The notes: generated by a model not told the origin, from the sequence alone. A stretch of DNA of 64,000 bases from Rubellimicrobium aerolatum (GCF_017872975.1 NZ_JAGGJP010000009.1:62001-126000); one strand, 5' to 3'; positions 51,593-60,916 are shown, counted from the first letter of the stretch. Program-made: numbers and translations.

Positions 51593-53088
51593 CCGTCGTC
51601 ACCACCTACAGCGACCGCGCCCGCACGTCCGCCTCCCTGATCGGCCGCGACGGCCTGCAAGACCTCATGGCCGACGCCCGCGCCGGCAAGTTCGACGTCC
51701 TGGTCGTCGAGGCTTTCGACCGCCTGAGCCGCGACCAGGAGGACCTGGCCGGCATCCACAAGCGGCTCGATTTCCTGCGCATCCCGATCCTCGCCGTCAA
51801 CGACGGCCGCGCCGACGCGATCCAGATCGGCGTGCACGGGCTCCTGGGCCAGATCTGGATGGACGGCCACAAGAAAAAGGTCCGGCGCGGCATGGCCGGC
51901 GTGATCCGCGGCGGTCGTCACGCCGGCGGCCGCGCCTACGGCTACCGTCCCCTCCCCGGCCAGCCCGGCGAGCTGGAGATCGTCGAGGCCGAGGCTGAGG
52001 TGATCCGCCGCATCTTCGCGGCCTACGCCGTCGGCACCTCCGCCCGCGCGATCGCGGCCGAGCTCAACGGCGAGGGAGTGCCGCCGCCGCGCGGGCCGCG
52101 CTGGAACGCCTCCACCCTGATCGGCAACCACGCGCGCGGCCACGGCCTCCTCCGAAACGAGCTCTACAAGGGCATCCAGGTCTGGAACCGCATCACCATG
52201 GTGCGCGACCCCGACACCGGCCGGCGCGTCAGCCGGACGAACCCCGAGTCCGAATGGCAGCGCAGCCCCGCCCCGCACCTGCGGATCGTCGAGGACGCGC
52301 TCTATGACCGCGTGCAGCTCAGCAAGGCCGACCGCGCCCAGTCGGGCGCCCGGGGCCGCGCCCTTACCCGCCCGCTCCGGCCCTTCTCGGGCCTGCTGCG
52401 CTGCGGCTGCTGCGGCGCCGGCATGTCGATCTCCAACCGGCGCGGGACGGCCATCCTGATCCGCTGCTCCCGCTCGGTCGAGAGCGGCACCTGCGCCAAC
52501 CGCCGCCAGGTCCGCCTGGACCGGATCGAGGCCGCCGTCTTCGCCCGCCTGCGCGAGGAGCTGGAGCACCCCGCCTACCTGCGCGAATATCTGCGCGTCT
52601 ACCACGGCGAGCGGCAGCGCCTCGCCAGCGCCGCCCGCCGGGACAAGGCCCAGCTCGGCCGCGCCGCGACCAAGGCCCGCGCCGCCTTCGACCGGGCGCA
52701 CAAGCTCTACATCGATGGCGTCACCGACGGCCCGGCCGCCGAGGCCAACATCCGCCGCCTCCTGGACGAGGCCCGGGCCGCCGAGATCGCGCTCGCCCAA
52801 GCCGAAGCCGAGGTGCCGGTGGTGGAGCTGCACCCCGCCGCGCTGGCCCGCTACATCGACGCCCTGGCCGACCTCGCCCCCAGCCTCGCCGCCCCGACCC
52901 CGCCCGCGCAAGAGGCCGTCGCCATCCTGCGCGAGCTCATCAGCGCCGTCGTGGTCACCCCCGAGGAGAGCCACGTGGACGTCGTGATGCACGGCTACAT
53001 GGCCATGCTGCTGGGTCGGGACCGACTGGATTGCAGGGGTTTGATGGTAGCGGAGGAGGGATTTGAACCCCCGACACACGGATTATGA
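51475..53088 (+). CDS. large serine recombinase (phage integrase)
   Basis: A 537-aa large serine recombinase. The resolvase domain starts ACIYARFSTDLQSDRSIDDQ with the nucleophile Ser14; the recombinase domain follows (about 170-290). A zinc ribbon (LRCGCCGAGMS and RCSRSVESGTC) and a coiled-coil region (about 370-450) come after. It would integrate and excise the prophage. The last residues, MVAEEGFEPPTHGL, are encoded by antisense tRNA-Met sequence, so the gene end is built by integration into the tRNA; the free phage form would end differently. Confidence 0.93.
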   Translation: MPDRRRACIYARFSTDLQSDRSIDDQVALCRAYAAREGLTVVTTYSDRARTSASLIGRDGLQDLMADARAGKFDVLVVEAFDRLSRDQEDLAGIHKRLDFLRIPILAVNDGRADAIQIGVHGLLGQIWMDGHKKKVRRGMAGVIRGGRHAGGRAYGYRPLPGQPGELEIVEAEAEVIRRIFAAYAVGTSARAIAAELNGEGVPPPRGPRWNASTLIGNHARGHGLLRNELYKGIQVWNRITMVRDPDTGRRVSRTNPESEWQRSPAPHLRIVEDALYDRVQLSKADRAQSGARGRALTRPLRPFSGLLRCGCCGAGMSISNRRGTAILIRCSRSVESGTCANRRQVRLDRIEAAVFARLREELEHPAYLREYLRVYHGERQRLASAARRDKAQLGRAATKARAAFDRAHKLYIDGVTDGPAAEANIRRLLDEARAAEIALAQAEAEVPVVELHPAALARYIDALADLAPSLAAPTPPAQEAVAILRELISAVVVTPEESHVDVVMHGYMAMLLGRDRLDCRGLMVAEEGFEPPTHGL

Positions 53089-53121
53089 TTCCGCCGCTCT
53101 AACCAGCTGAGCTACTCCGCC
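53045..53121 (-). tRNA. tRNA-Met (anticodon CAT, elongator type)
   Basis: A 77-nt tRNA with CCA encoded. Acceptor GGCGGAG / CTCCGCT (first pair G-U), D-arm GCTC/GAGC, anticodon stem GCGGA / TCCGT with loop ATCATAA (CAT), T-arm GGGGGTTCAAATCCCTC. It lacks initiator features, so it is elongator Met. The integrase stop lies in its anticodon region, marking the attachment site. Confidence 0.95.
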
Positions 53122-53131
53122 ACGGGGCCTG

Positions 53132-53160
53132 CATCTAAGGCGCGCGCGGGGGGGCGTCAA
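53132..53160 (-). promoter_or_regulatory. promoter of tRNA-Met
   Basis: On the minus strand, TTGACG (53155-53160), a 17-bp spacer and TAGATG (53132-53137) lie just before the tRNA 5' end. It is on the host side of the junction, so integration leaves it intact. Confidence 0.55.
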
Positions 53161-53269
53161 CGGCAAAGTGGGCGCCTCGCGCCGGGCCATCCGCCGGACC
53201 CGCGCCGCCCCCTTCCCTCCGCGCGCCGCCTCGGCCATGACTCCCCCGCAGCCGCGACGGAACGCCCCC

Positions 53270-54682
53270 ATGGACCTCACCCAAGCCCTCGCCGCCATCG
53301 TCGGCCCCGCCCACCTCCTGCAGGGCCCCGACGCCGCGCCCTGGGCGCGCGACTGGACCGGCGGCTACCGGGGCCAGCCCCTCGCCGTCGCCCGGCCCGG
53401 ATCGACGGCCGAGGTGTCCCAAATCCTCCGCATCGCCCACGACGCGCGGCTCCCCGTCGTCCCCGCCTCCGGGCGAACCGGCCTCACCGGGGCCGCCCAC
53501 GCGCCCGGCGCGCTCGTGCTGTCGCTCGACCGGATGAACCGCATCCGCGCGCTCAAGCCCGGCCCCCGTCTCGCCATCGCCGAGGCCGGCGTGATCCTCG
53601 AACGCCTGCACGAGGCCGCCGCCGCCCACGACCTTCAGTTCCCGCTCACCTTCGGGGCCAAGGGCTCGGCCATGGTGGGCGGCGCGCTCTCGACCAACGC
53701 GGGCGGCTCCAACGTCCTGCGCCACGGCTCCGCCCGCGACCAGGTGCTCGGGCTGGAGGTCGTCCTGGCCTCCGGCCGCGTGCTCGACCTGATGGCGGAG
53801 CTGCACAAGGACAACTCCGGCTACGCGCTCCGCCACCTGTTCGTCGGGGCCGAAGGGACGCTGGGCGTCATCACCGCCGCCGTGCTCAAGCTGGTGCCCC
53901 GCCCGCGCGCCCACGCCACCGCCATGATCGCCGTTCCCTCCGTCGCTGCCGCGCTCGATCTCCTGTCGCGCCTCCAGGAGACCACCGGCGGCGGCGTCGA
54001 GGCCTTCGAGTACATGCCCCGCGCCTTCATCGCCGCCCACCTCACCCAGACCCCCGGCGCCCGCCCGCCCTTCGACTCCCCCCACGAGCACACCATCCTG
54101 CTGGAGGTCGGCTCCACCGCCCCGCGCGACGCCCGGCCCGGCCCCGACGGCGCCACGCCCCTGATGAGCCTGGTGGAAGGCGCGCTGGCCGAGGCGCTGG
54201 TCCGGGGCCAGGTCCTCGACGCCGTGCTGGCTCAGAACGAGGCGCAGCGCCGCGCCATGTGGGAGCGGCGCGAATCCGCCGCCCGCATCACCTTCACGCG
54301 GCCCGCCTGGGTCGATACCGACGTGGCGCTCCCCCTCGACCGGCTGGAGGAGTTCCTCGCCACCGTCCGCCGCCGCCTGGCCGAGATCGATCCGGGGGCC
54401 GACGACATGGTGGTGGCGCACCTAGGCGACGGCAACGTCCATTACACCGCCTATCCCACGCGCGGCGATACGGACCACCTCGCCGCGATCCGCGCGCTGG
54501 TGGATGCCACGGCGACAGCCCTCGACGGCAGTTTCTCGGCCGAGCATGGGGTGGGCCTGTCCAAGCTCGCCTCGATGCGGGCGCACAAGGATCCGGTGGC
54601 GCTCGACACGATGAGGGCGCTCAAGGCCGCGCTCGACCCCCACGGCATCCTGAATCCCGGCAAGGTGCTGCCGGCGCCCTGA
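53270..54682 (+). CDS. FAD-binding oxidase, GlcD/D-2-hydroxyacid dehydrogenase type
   Basis: A 470-aa flavoprotein of the FAD_binding_4 / GlcD family. PVVPASGRTGLTGAA and GAKGSAMVGGALSTNAGGSN bind FAD; the C-terminal domain has VVAHLGDGNVHY and SFSAEHGVGLSK. It oxidises a D-2-hydroxyacid such as D-lactate, D-2-hydroxyglutarate or glycolate; the exact substrate cannot be read. The ATG at 53270 places the first domain at the N-terminus. First host gene right of the prophage. Confidence 0.88.
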   Translation: MDLTQALAAIVGPAHLLQGPDAAPWARDWTGGYRGQPLAVARPGSTAEVSQILRIAHDARLPVVPASGRTGLTGAAHAPGALVLSLDRMNRIRALKPGPRLAIAEAGVILERLHEAAAAHDLQFPLTFGAKGSAMVGGALSTNAGGSNVLRHGSARDQVLGLEVVLASGRVLDLMAELHKDNSGYALRHLFVGAEGTLGVITAAVLKLVPRPRAHATAMIAVPSVAAALDLLSRLQETTGGGVEAFEYMPRAFIAAHLTQTPGARPPFDSPHEHTILLEVGSTAPRDARPGPDGATPLMSLVEGALAEALVRGQVLDAVLAQNEAQRRAMWERRESAARITFTRPAWVDTDVALPLDRLEEFLATVRRRLAEIDPGADDMVVAHLGDGNVHYTAYPTRGDTDHLAAIRALVDATATALDGSFSAEHGVGLSKLASMRAHKDPVALDTMRALKAALDPHGILNPGKVLPAP

Positions 54683-54728
54683 CGCGGCCCGACCCCTGCG
54701 CGCAACGCCTGGACGGCGTGCGCGGCAC

Positions 54729-54790
54729 GGCCCTTCTTTGACTCCAAATATCCCGGGGGAAGCCCCGCAGGGGCTGGGGGCAGCGCCCCC
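54729..54790 (+). repeat. dispersed intergenic repeat, module B (copy 2)
   Basis: Starts GGCCCTTCTTTG, ends in a GGGGGCAGCGCCCCC hairpin. It lies between the convergent oxidase and hemC genes, where a terminator is expected. Confidence 0.65.
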
Positions 54791-54799
54791 TCCGCCCCC

Positions 54800-55726
54800 T
54801 CAGAGGTCGAAGAACCCCGGCCCGGCCTCGCGCCGCATCCGGCAGGCCATGACGCCGCCGATGTCGCGCCCTTCCTCCAGCGGCCCGGTCGAATCGTCCG
54901 CCAGCACGCGGCTCCCGTCCGGCCGCAGGATCTCGCCCCGCATCCGCAGCCGGTCGCCCTCGATCTCCGCCAGCCCCGCGATGGGCGTCTGGCACGACCC
55001 GTCGAGCCCCCGCAGGAACGCCCGCTCCGCCGCCAGCCGCAGCCCGGTGTCGCGGTCGTGGATCAGCGCCAGCATCTCGCGCGCGCGGCCGTCCGCCGCC
55101 CGCCGCTCCACCCCGATCGCCCCTTGGGCGAGGGCGGGCAGCATGGCGTCGGGCGGGATCGGCCGCGCCGGCACGTCGGCGTAGCCCAGACGGTTCATCC
55201 CCGCCATCGCCAGGAACGTGGCCTCCGCCACCCCCTGCGCCAGCTTCGACAGCCGCGTCTGCACGTTGCCCCGGAACTCCACCACCTCCAGATCCGGCCG
55301 CCGCGCCAGAAGCTGCGCCCGCCGCCGCAGCGACGACGTGCCGACCACCGCCCCCTCGGGCAGGTCCATCAGCCCCGCGTGCGCGGTCAGCGTCACAAAG
55401 GCGTCGCGCGGGTCCTCGCGGGGGAGATAGCAGTCCAGGAGCAGCCCCTCGGGCTGCTCCACCGGCATGTCCTTCATCGAATGGACCGCGATGTCGATGC
55501 CGCCCGCCAGCAGCGCCTCCTCGATCTCCTTGGTGAAGAGCCCCTTGCCGCCGATCTGCGACAAGGGCCGGTCCTGCACCGCGTCGCCGGTGACGCGGAT
55601 GACGACGATCTCGAAGGCGGCCTCGGGGAGCCCGGTGGCGGCCATCAGCCGTTGCCGGGTCTCGTGGGCCTGGGCCAGCGCCAGCGGCGAGCCGCGCGTG
55701 CCGATGCGAAGGGGATTCTGGGTCAT
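54800..55726 (-). CDS. hemC: porphobilinogen deaminase (hydroxymethylbilane synthase)
   Basis: A 308-aa enzyme that joins four porphobilinogen units into hydroxymethylbilane for heme, siroheme and bacteriochlorophyll. Seen: RIGTRGSPLALAQA, VHSMKDMPVEQPEG, GTSSLRRRAQLL and the cofactor Cys in FLRGLDGSCQTPIAG. The start at 55726 gives the normal N-terminus MTQNPLRIG. It is divergent from hemE, 110 bp away, so both may share a control region. Confidence 0.96.
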   Translation of the reverse strand: MTQNPLRIGTRGSPLALAQAHETRQRLMAATGLPEAAFEIVVIRVTGDAVQDRPLSQIGGKGLFTKEIEEALLAGGIDIAVHSMKDMPVEQPEGLLLDCYLPREDPRDAFVTLTAHAGLMDLPEGAVVGTSSLRRRAQLLARRPDLEVVEFRGNVQTRLSKLAQGVAEATFLAMAGMNRLGYADVPARPIPPDAMLPALAQGAIGVERRAADGRAREMLALIHDRDTGLRLAAERAFLRGLDGSCQTPIAGLAEIEGDRLRMRGEILRPDGSRVLADDSTGPLEEGRDIGGVMACRMRREAGPGFFDL

Positions 55727-55836
55727 GACGCCGCTATCTAGGTGCCTCCCGGCCAACCCACAACGGGGATGCCCAAGCCGTGACGAACGCGCGAGCGGCT
55801 TGACAAGTTGCGTGTCCCCCGGGCACGGCTCCCGGC

Positions 55837-56865
55837 ATGACCAAGCTCCTCCTGCGCGCCCTCGCGGGCGAGACGCTGCCCGTGCCCCCCATCTGGATGA
55901 TGCGGCAGGCCGGGCGCTACCTCCCCGAGTATCGCGCCACGCGCGAGACGGCGGGCGACTTCCTGTCGCTCTGCTACAACCCCGACCTCGCGGCCGAGGT
56001 GACGCTCCAGCCGATCCGCCGCTTCGGCTTCGACGCGGCGATCCTGTTCGCCGACATCCTGCTGATCCCGCAGGCCCTCGGCCTCGACCTCGCCTTCGAG
56101 GCCGGCGAAGGCCCGCGCCTCTCGACCGTCACGACCGAGGCCGACCTCGCCCGCCTCAGGCCGACCGACGCCATCCACGACACGCTCGCCCCCGTCTACG
56201 AGACCGTCCGCATCCTGTCCGGGGCGCTCCCGCCCGAGACGGCGCTGATCGGCTTCGCCGGCGCCCCCTGGACCGTCGCCACCTACATGATCGCCGGCCG
56301 GGGCACCCCCGACCAGGGGCCCGCCCACGCCCTCATCCGGTCGAACCGCCCGCTGTTCGAGGCCCTGCTCGACCGCCTCACGCTCGCCACCATCGACTAC
56401 CTGTCCCGTCAGGTGGAGGCCGGGGCCGAGGTCGTGAAGATCTTCGACAGCTGGGCCGGCTCCCTCCAGGGCGACGACTTCGCCGCCTATGCGCTGGCCC
56501 CCGCCGCCCGCATCACGGCGGCGCTCAAGGTCCGCCACCCCGGCCTCCCCGTGATCGCCTTCCCGCGCGGCGCGGGCGAGCGCTTCGCCGGCACCCACGC
56601 CGCCACCGGGGCGGACTGCATCGCCCTCGACGACGGCGTGTCGCCCGAATGGGCCGCCGCCCACGTCCAGCCCGACGGCTGCGTGCAGGGCAACCTCGCC
56701 TCCCCGCACCTCGTCACCGGCGGCGAGGCGCTGGTCACGGAAACTCGCCGCGTCGTCCGCGCCTTCGCCCACGGCCCCCACATCTTCAACCTGGGCCACG
56801 GCATCACGCCCGACGCCTCCATCGACAACGTGCACCGCATGATCGACACGGTGCGGGCGGGCTAG
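55837..56865 (+). CDS. hemE: uroporphyrinogen decarboxylase
   Basis: A 342-aa cytosolic enzyme that removes four carboxyl groups from uroporphyrinogen III to give coproporphyrinogen III. Family motifs: [17 protein letters not shown] at the start, [14 protein letters not shown] and [15 protein letters not shown] at the end. Its stop shares the CTAG with the convergent LysE gene stop. Confidence 0.96.
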   Translation: MTKLLLRALAGETLPVPPIWMMRQAGRYLPEYRATRETAGDFLSLCYNPDLAAEVTLQPIRRFGFDAAILFADILLIPQALGLDLAFEAGEGPRLSTVTTEADLARLRPTDAIHDTLAPVYETVRILSGALPPETALIGFAGAPWTVATYMIAGRGTPDQGPAHALIRSNRPLFEALLDRLTLATIDYLSRQVEAGAEVVKIFDSWAGSLQGDDFAAYALAPAARITAALKVRHPGLPVIAFPRGAGERFAGTHAATGADCIALDDGVSPEWAAAHVQPDGCVQGNLASPHLVTGGEALVTETRRVVRAFAHGPHIFNLGHGITPDASIDNVHRMIDTVRAG

Positions 56866-57464
56866 CTCCGCCAGAGGAGCCAGACCGCCACCCCCGCGAG
56901 CGCGAGCGACAGCCCGCGTCGCACCCGCCGCTCGCGCGTCGGGTCGGTCAGCAGCCGCCGCGCCTGCCCCGCCAGCCCCACGATGCCCGCGTGCACCCCC
57001 GTCGCCACCGCGACATAGCCCCCGGTCAGCGCCAGCGTCTGCGGCAGCAGCCCATCGCCCGGCGGCAGGAAGCCGGGCAGCACCGCGACATAGAACACCC
57101 CCGCCTTGGGGTTCAGGAGGTTCGTCACCAGTCCCCGCCGGAAGGCCCGCGCCACCGCCCGCCCCGGCAGCGGTGGTGCCTCCTCCACCGCGCCGCGCCA
57201 GCCGTCCCAGGCGAGCCACAGGAGATACGCCGCCCCGCCCCAGCGCAGGACCTCGTAGAGCGCCGGAGAGGCCGCCACCAGCGCCGCCAGCCCCAGCGCC
57301 GCCGCGACGCCGACCACCCCCAGCCCCAGCGCCACCCCCGCCACGGCGGCGAGCCCCACGCCCGCCCCCTCCCCCGCCGCGACGACGGCGAGCCAGGCCA
57401 TGTTCGGCCCCGGCGTCAGCTCCACCAGCAGCGCCGTCAGCAGGAACGCCGCCCACCCCGTCAT
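56862..57464 (-). CDS. LysE family amino-acid exporter
   Basis: A 200-aa inner-membrane exporter. The N-terminal [13 protein letters not shown] and the later [18 protein letters not shown] are the LysE/RhtB signatures. Six hydrophobic segments fit the family. Substrate unknown (amino acid or amine). It converges on hemE with a 4-bp overlap at CTAG. Confidence 0.9.
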   Translation of the reverse strand: MTGWAAFLLTALLVELTPGPNMAWLAVVAAGEGAGVGLAAVAGVALGLGVVGVAAALGLAALVAASPALYEVLRWGGAAYLLWLAWDGWRGAVEEAPPLPGRAVARAFRRGLVTNLLNPKAGVFYVAVLPGFLPPGDGLLPQTLALTGGYVAVATGVHAGIVGLAGQARRLLTDPTRERRVRRGLSLALAGVAVWLLWRS

Positions 57465-57532
57465 GCCCCGCCTCTCCCACCGATTCGGGTCCAGCCTAAC
57501 CCGTCCCGGCCCCGTCCACGTCCTCTGTCGAG

Positions 57533-57588
57533 GGGGGCTCTGCCCCCCGCTTCGCTCCCCCCGGGATACTTGGAGCCAAAGAAGGGCC
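57533..57588 (-). repeat. dispersed intergenic repeat, module B (copy 3)
   Basis: Read on the minus strand: GGCCCTTCTTTG, then CCAAGTATCCCGGGG, then a GC hairpin GGGGGGC / GCCCCCC. It follows module A (57757-57695) on the same strand, as at the left window edge. Confidence 0.65.
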
Positions 57589-57694
57589 AAGGAGCGGACG
57601 GGAGGAGCGCCACGCGCCCCGCCTCGTCCGCGTCGCCCCGCCCGTCCTGGCCCCCCCGTCCGCGATTCGGCCCGTCTCGCGCGCGCGTGGCACA

Positions 57695-57757
57695 CCCTCC
57701 GGGGGTGTTGCGCGCGGTGGGCGTCGGGCGTTCGTCGCCCTCACAGGTCCTTAACGC
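57695..57757 (-). repeat. dispersed intergenic repeat, module A (copy 2)
   Basis: Read on the minus strand: GCGTTAA, CCTG, ACGAACGC, then GCGCAACACCCCCGG. It matches the left-edge copy at 74-140 in word order and spacing. Confidence 0.55.
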
Positions 57758-58109
57758 CTCCGTGCGATCCTCCCCCCATGCGCAACCCCAGGCCTCGCCG
57801 CCGGGCCGCTCCCTCCTCCGCCTGCGCCGGGGCTGGCGGGGGGCGAGATCGCCGGCGGGACCGGAAAGGAGACCACGACGAAGAGCCAGCCGCCCGTGCG
57901 AGGCGGCGCAGATCCGACGCGATGGGCCAAGAGCGGCCAGATACGCGGCCAGGGAGAAGAACGCGGGACCGAAACCCGTCTCCGCCCCCTCGATGCCCTT
58001 GGACCCAGCCCGCTGCCCAGCGGACCGGCCCTCCCGCCCGCGCGCGCCCCGCCCCCGCGGCCCGGAGAAGACCCGGAAGCCTCGCGGGGTTTTACTCTGT
58101 CCGGGACAT

Positions 58110-58164
58110 GGCCCTTCTTTGACCCCAAATATCCCGGGGTGAGCGAAGCGAGGGGCGGAGCCCC
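58110..58164 (+). repeat. dispersed intergenic repeat, module B (copy 4)
   Basis: Starts GGCCCTTCTTTG, continues CCAAATATCCCGGGG, and ends in a GGGGC / GCCCC hairpin 2 bp before the hemF stop. It may double as the hemF terminator on the minus strand. Confidence 0.65.
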
Positions 58165-58165
58165 T

Positions 58166-59056
58166 TCAGACCCACTTCGCCAGCGGCGGCAGGCTCATCA
58201 GCACCGCCTCGGCGTCGTGCCCCGAGGCCAGCCCGAACTTCGTCCCCCGGTCGTACACGAGGTTGAACTCGGCATAGAGCCCCCGGTGGATCAGTTGACG
58301 CTCCTTCTCGGCCTCGCCCCAGGGCTGCGCCACCCGCCGTTCCGCCAGCGGCAGCCACGCCGGCAGGAACGCGCGGCCGATGTCCTGGATCATCGCGAAG
58401 TCCCGCTCCCAGTCGCCCGAGTTGTGGTCGTCGAGGAAGATCCCCCCCACGCCCCGCGCCCGCCCCCGGTGCGGCACGAAGAAATACTCGTCCGCCCAGG
58501 CCTTCTGGCGCGGATACTCCCCCTCCCCATGCGGGTCGAGATGCGCCCGCAGCACGTCGTGGAACCGCGCCGTGTCCTCGGGATACTCGATCGCCGGGTT
58601 GAGGTCGGTGCCGCCGCCGAACCACCAGGCGGCGGGCGTCCAGAACATCCGGGTGTTGAGGTGCACCGCCGGCACGTGCGGGTTGCGGGGATGCGCCACG
58701 AGGCTGATGCCCGACGCCCAGAAGCGCGGGTCCTCGGCCACGCCCGGCACCCCCCGCGCCGCCATGGCCTTCTGCGCCTCGGCCCCCAGCACGCCATGGA
58801 CGGTGGACACGCCGACGCCCATCTTCTCGAAGACCCGCCCGCCCTTGAGCACCGCCATCACGCCGCCGCCCGCGTCGCCGCCGTCCGGCGCGCTGCGCCG
58901 CGTCTCGCGGAACTGGAACCGCCCCGGCGCGATCCCCTCGGCCCCGGCGGCCTCGCCGTCCTCCAGCCCTTCGTAGGCCGCCACGATGCGGTCCCGCAGA
59001 TCCCCGAACCAGGCCGAGGCGCGCGCCTTCTCGTCGGTCATCATCTCGGCGTCCAT
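58166..59056 (-). CDS. hemF: oxygen-dependent coproporphyrinogen III oxidase
   Basis: A 296-aa aerobic enzyme that converts coproporphyrinogen III to protoporphyrinogen IX. Family features: GVSTVHGVLG near residue 100, SLVAHPRNPHVPAVHLNTRM, GGGTDLNPAIEYPEDTARFH and AEFNLVYDRGTKFGL. A strong AGGAGGTGAGG site lies before the ATG. Confidence 0.95.
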   Translation of the reverse strand: MDAEMMTDEKARASAWFGDLRDRIVAAYEGLEDGEAAGAEGIAPGRFQFRETRRSAPDGGDAGGGVMAVLKGGRVFEKMGVGVSTVHGVLGAEAQKAMAARGVPGVAEDPRFWASGISLVAHPRNPHVPAVHLNTRMFWTPAAWWFGGGTDLNPAIEYPEDTARFHDVLRAHLDPHGEGEYPRQKAWADEYFFVPHRGRARGVGGIFLDDHNSGDWERDFAMIQDIGRAFLPAWLPLAERRVAQPWGEAEKERQLIHRGLYAEFNLVYDRGTKFGLASGHDAEAVLMSLPPLAKWV

Positions 59057-59146
59057 GCCTCACCTCCTTGCTATCGGATATCGGACCTAGCGCCCTTTCC
59101 CGGCCTTCTCCACGGGATTAGGACAAGGGGAACAAGGAGTCCTCCC

Positions 59147-59542
59147 ATGCGCCGCCCCATCACCGCCGCCGTCCTGCTCTCGGCCCTGGCCCTCACGGCC
59201 TGCCAGACCCCTCGGGAGGCCTGCCTGTCCTCCGCCTCGCGCGACCTGCGGGTGATCGATTCGCTGGTCCGCGAGACCCAGGGCAACCTGCGGCGCGGCT
59301 ACGCCATCGAGCAGAGCCAGGAGGTCCGCGTCCGCCGCGACTTCTGCCGCGTGCGGGACGACGACGGCGACACCCGCCTGATCCGCTGCGACGACACCGA
59401 CGTGATCGACGTGAGCCGCCCCGTCGCCATCGACCTGAACGCCGAGCAGGCCAAGCTGGACAGCCTGCTCGAACGCCGCGCCCGCCTCGCGCGGGAGCAG
59501 GAGGCCCGCGTCGAGGCCTGCCGGACCGCCTACCCGGAGTGA
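59147..59542 (+). CDS. small lipoprotein
   Basis: A 131-aa protein with a lipobox (LLSALALTAC, Cys19) followed by a charged, helical, Cys-containing mature part (CLSSASRDLRVIDSLVRET; late LERRARLAREQEARVEACRT). It would be anchored in the outer or inner membrane on the periplasmic face. AAGGAG lies 8 bp before the ATG. Divergent from hemF; overlaps the methyltransferase gene end by 13 bp. Unknown function. Confidence 0.8.
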   Translation: MRRPITAAVLLSALALTACQTPREACLSSASRDLRVIDSLVRETQGNLRRGYAIEQSQEVRVRRDFCRVRDDDGDTRLIRCDDTDVIDVSRPVAIDLNAEQAKLDSLLERRARLAREQEARVEACRTAYPE

Positions 59543-60549
59543 GCGCGGCGCGTCCGCGCCACCGCCGCCTTGGCCCCGGCCTTCAGCTTCAGCGGCTGCG
59601 CGGCGTGGAGGAGCTTGAACCCCCCGTCGCCGCCGATCTCCTCGACGTTGCGGAACAGGTCCGTCAGCGCGGCCTCGTAGGGCAGGTGCCGGTTCGCCAC
59701 CAGCCAGAGCTGCCCGGAGGGCGTCAGCGCCTTGGCCGCCGCGCGCAGGAAGGCCTGGCCCAGCCCCGGCTCGGGCCGCCGCCCGGCATGGAAGGGCGGG
59801 TTCGTCACGATCCCGTCGTAGGGGCCGCGCGCGCCCTGCGTCGCGTCCTCCCACAGGAAGCGCGCGCGCGGGTCCGCCACGTTGAGCCGCGCGCAATCCA
59901 GTGCCAGCCGCTCGGCCTCGATCAGGTCGAGGGACTCGACCCCCTCGCGTCCCAGCGCGGCAAGCGCCAGCACGCCCACCCCCGCCCCGAAGTCGGCCAT
60001 CCGCTTGGGCAGCTTGGCGGGCAGCACGCTCGCCAGCAGCAGCGAGCCCCGGTCCGGCCCGTCCGCGCTGAACACGCCCGGCTGCGAGAAGAGCCCGTCC
60101 GGCCCCTGCCCCAGCTCGCCCAGGGCCCAGTCCTCGAACCCCGCGCCGCCCGCGAACCAGAACAGCCGCCCATGCCCCTGCGTGAGGCCCTGCACGTCGT
60201 CGCGCCGCGTCCGCACCTCGCGCCAGAGCGCGTCCACCCCGTCCGTCCGCTGCCCGTCCACGACCACCAGCGGCGCGAGCCGCGCGGCCTCGGCGATCAG
60301 CCCGCGGGCCAGCGCCTTCGATCGCGGCACGCAGACCAGCGCCGCCTCGGCGGGGGCGCCCTCGTCCACCACCCGGTAGCCCGCGCCCGCCCAGGCGTCG
60401 CGGTCGGGGCGGAAGCTGTGCCGGATCAGCACCCCGTCGCGGGGCAGGGCCGAGAGGTCCATGGCCGAGGGGGGCCGCAGGACGAGAAGTCCCTCGGACG
60501 GCAGCGAAAGGCCCTCCCCGAGGGCCGTGGCGAGGCGTGAGCGTGACAT
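59530..60549 (-). CDS. RsmC-like class I methyltransferase
   Basis: A 339-aa protein with an N-terminal RsmC-type non-catalytic domain and a C-terminal SAM-binding Rossmann domain (MADFGAGVGVLALAALG). The catalytic motif is IVTNPPFHAG, typical of N2-guanine rRNA methyltransferases such as RsmC (G1207 of 16S rRNA). The target is inferred. It lies 19 bp downstream of clpS on the same strand. Confidence 0.85.
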   Translation of the reverse strand: MSRSRLATALGEGLSLPSEGLLVLRPPSAMDLSALPRDGVLIRHSFRPDRDAWAGAGYRVVDEGAPAEAALVCVPRSKALARGLIAEAARLAPLVVVDGQRTDGVDALWREVRTRRDDVQGLTQGHGRLFWFAGGAGFEDWALGELGQGPDGLFSQPGVFSADGPDRGSLLLASVLPAKLPKRMADFGAGVGVLALAALGREGVESLDLIEAERLALDCARLNVADPRARFLWEDATQGARGPYDGIVTNPPFHAGRRPEPGLGQAFLRAAAKALTPSGQLWLVANRHLPYEAALTDLFRNVEEIGGDGGFKLLHAAQPLKLKAGAKAAVARTRRAHSG

Positions 60550-60568
60550 GACGGCGGGCGAGGCGCCC

Positions 60569-60916
60569 TTATTCCTTTTCCATGGTGCATTGCAGCGGAT
60601 GCTGGTGCCGCTGCGCGAAGTCCATGACCAGCGCGACCTTGGTCTCCGCGATCTCGTAGGAGTAGACGCCGACCACCGCGAGGCCCTTCTTGTGCACCAT
60701 CAGCATCAGGTCGAAGGCCTGGGCGTGGCTCATGCCGAAGAAGCGTTCGAGGACGTGGACCACGAACTCCATGGGCGTGTAGTCGTCGTTGAGGATCAGC
60801 ACCTTGTAGAGCGGGGGACGCTGCGTCTTGCTGCGCGTCTCGAGCTTGATGCCGGTGCCGCCGTCCTGGTCCCGGCCGGGCCCGCCGGCCATGGAAAACG
60901 CTTGACCCGTGATCAT
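60569..60916 (-). CDS. clpS: ATP-dependent Clp protease adaptor ClpS
   Basis: A 115-aa adaptor that delivers N-end-rule substrates to ClpA(P). The core [20 protein letters not shown], the later [19 protein letters not shown] and the binding-pocket residues are present, with a flexible N-terminal tail. Expected length. Confidence 0.95.
   Translation of the reverse strand: MITGQAFSMAGGPGRDQDGGTGIKLETRSKTQRPPLYKVLILNDDYTPMEFVVHVLERFFGMSHAQAFDLMLMVHKKGLAVVGVYSYEIAETKVALVMDFAQRHQHPLQCTMEKE

Larger units (their letters stand above)
11531..53088. mobile_element. prophage (siphovirus type, serine integrase, tRNA-Met site)
   Basis: The complete set of packaging, head, tail, lysis, replication, immunity and integration genes lies in one block. 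The right end is inside tRNA-Met (53045-53121). The left end is not resolved: it lies between the tRNA-Leu (9829) and the tail fibre gene (13697); hicAB and DUF3800 are taken here as cargo. The remnants at 9995-11197 may mark an older element. The gene set looks intact enough for an inducible phage. Confidence 0.75.
57465..58165. other. repeat-bearing non-coding region between LysE and hemF
   Basis: About 700 bp without a supportable gene. It holds module B copies at 57533-57588 (minus) and 58110-58164 (plus) and module A at 57695-57757 (minus). Several ORF-sized frames cross it, but their codon use and composition look random. The part 57770-58105 is plain GC-rich sequence with no feature I can name. 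Confidence 0.55.

Noticed and set aside
47952-52000. CRISPR-like regular spacing in the small-gene block.
   Set aside because: No direct repeat of CRISPR length recurs; the regularity comes from similar short genes.
57751-58128. Possible gene in the LysE-hemF gap.
   Set aside because: Pro/Gly/Arg-rich random composition, spans a repeat module, no ribosome site or family.
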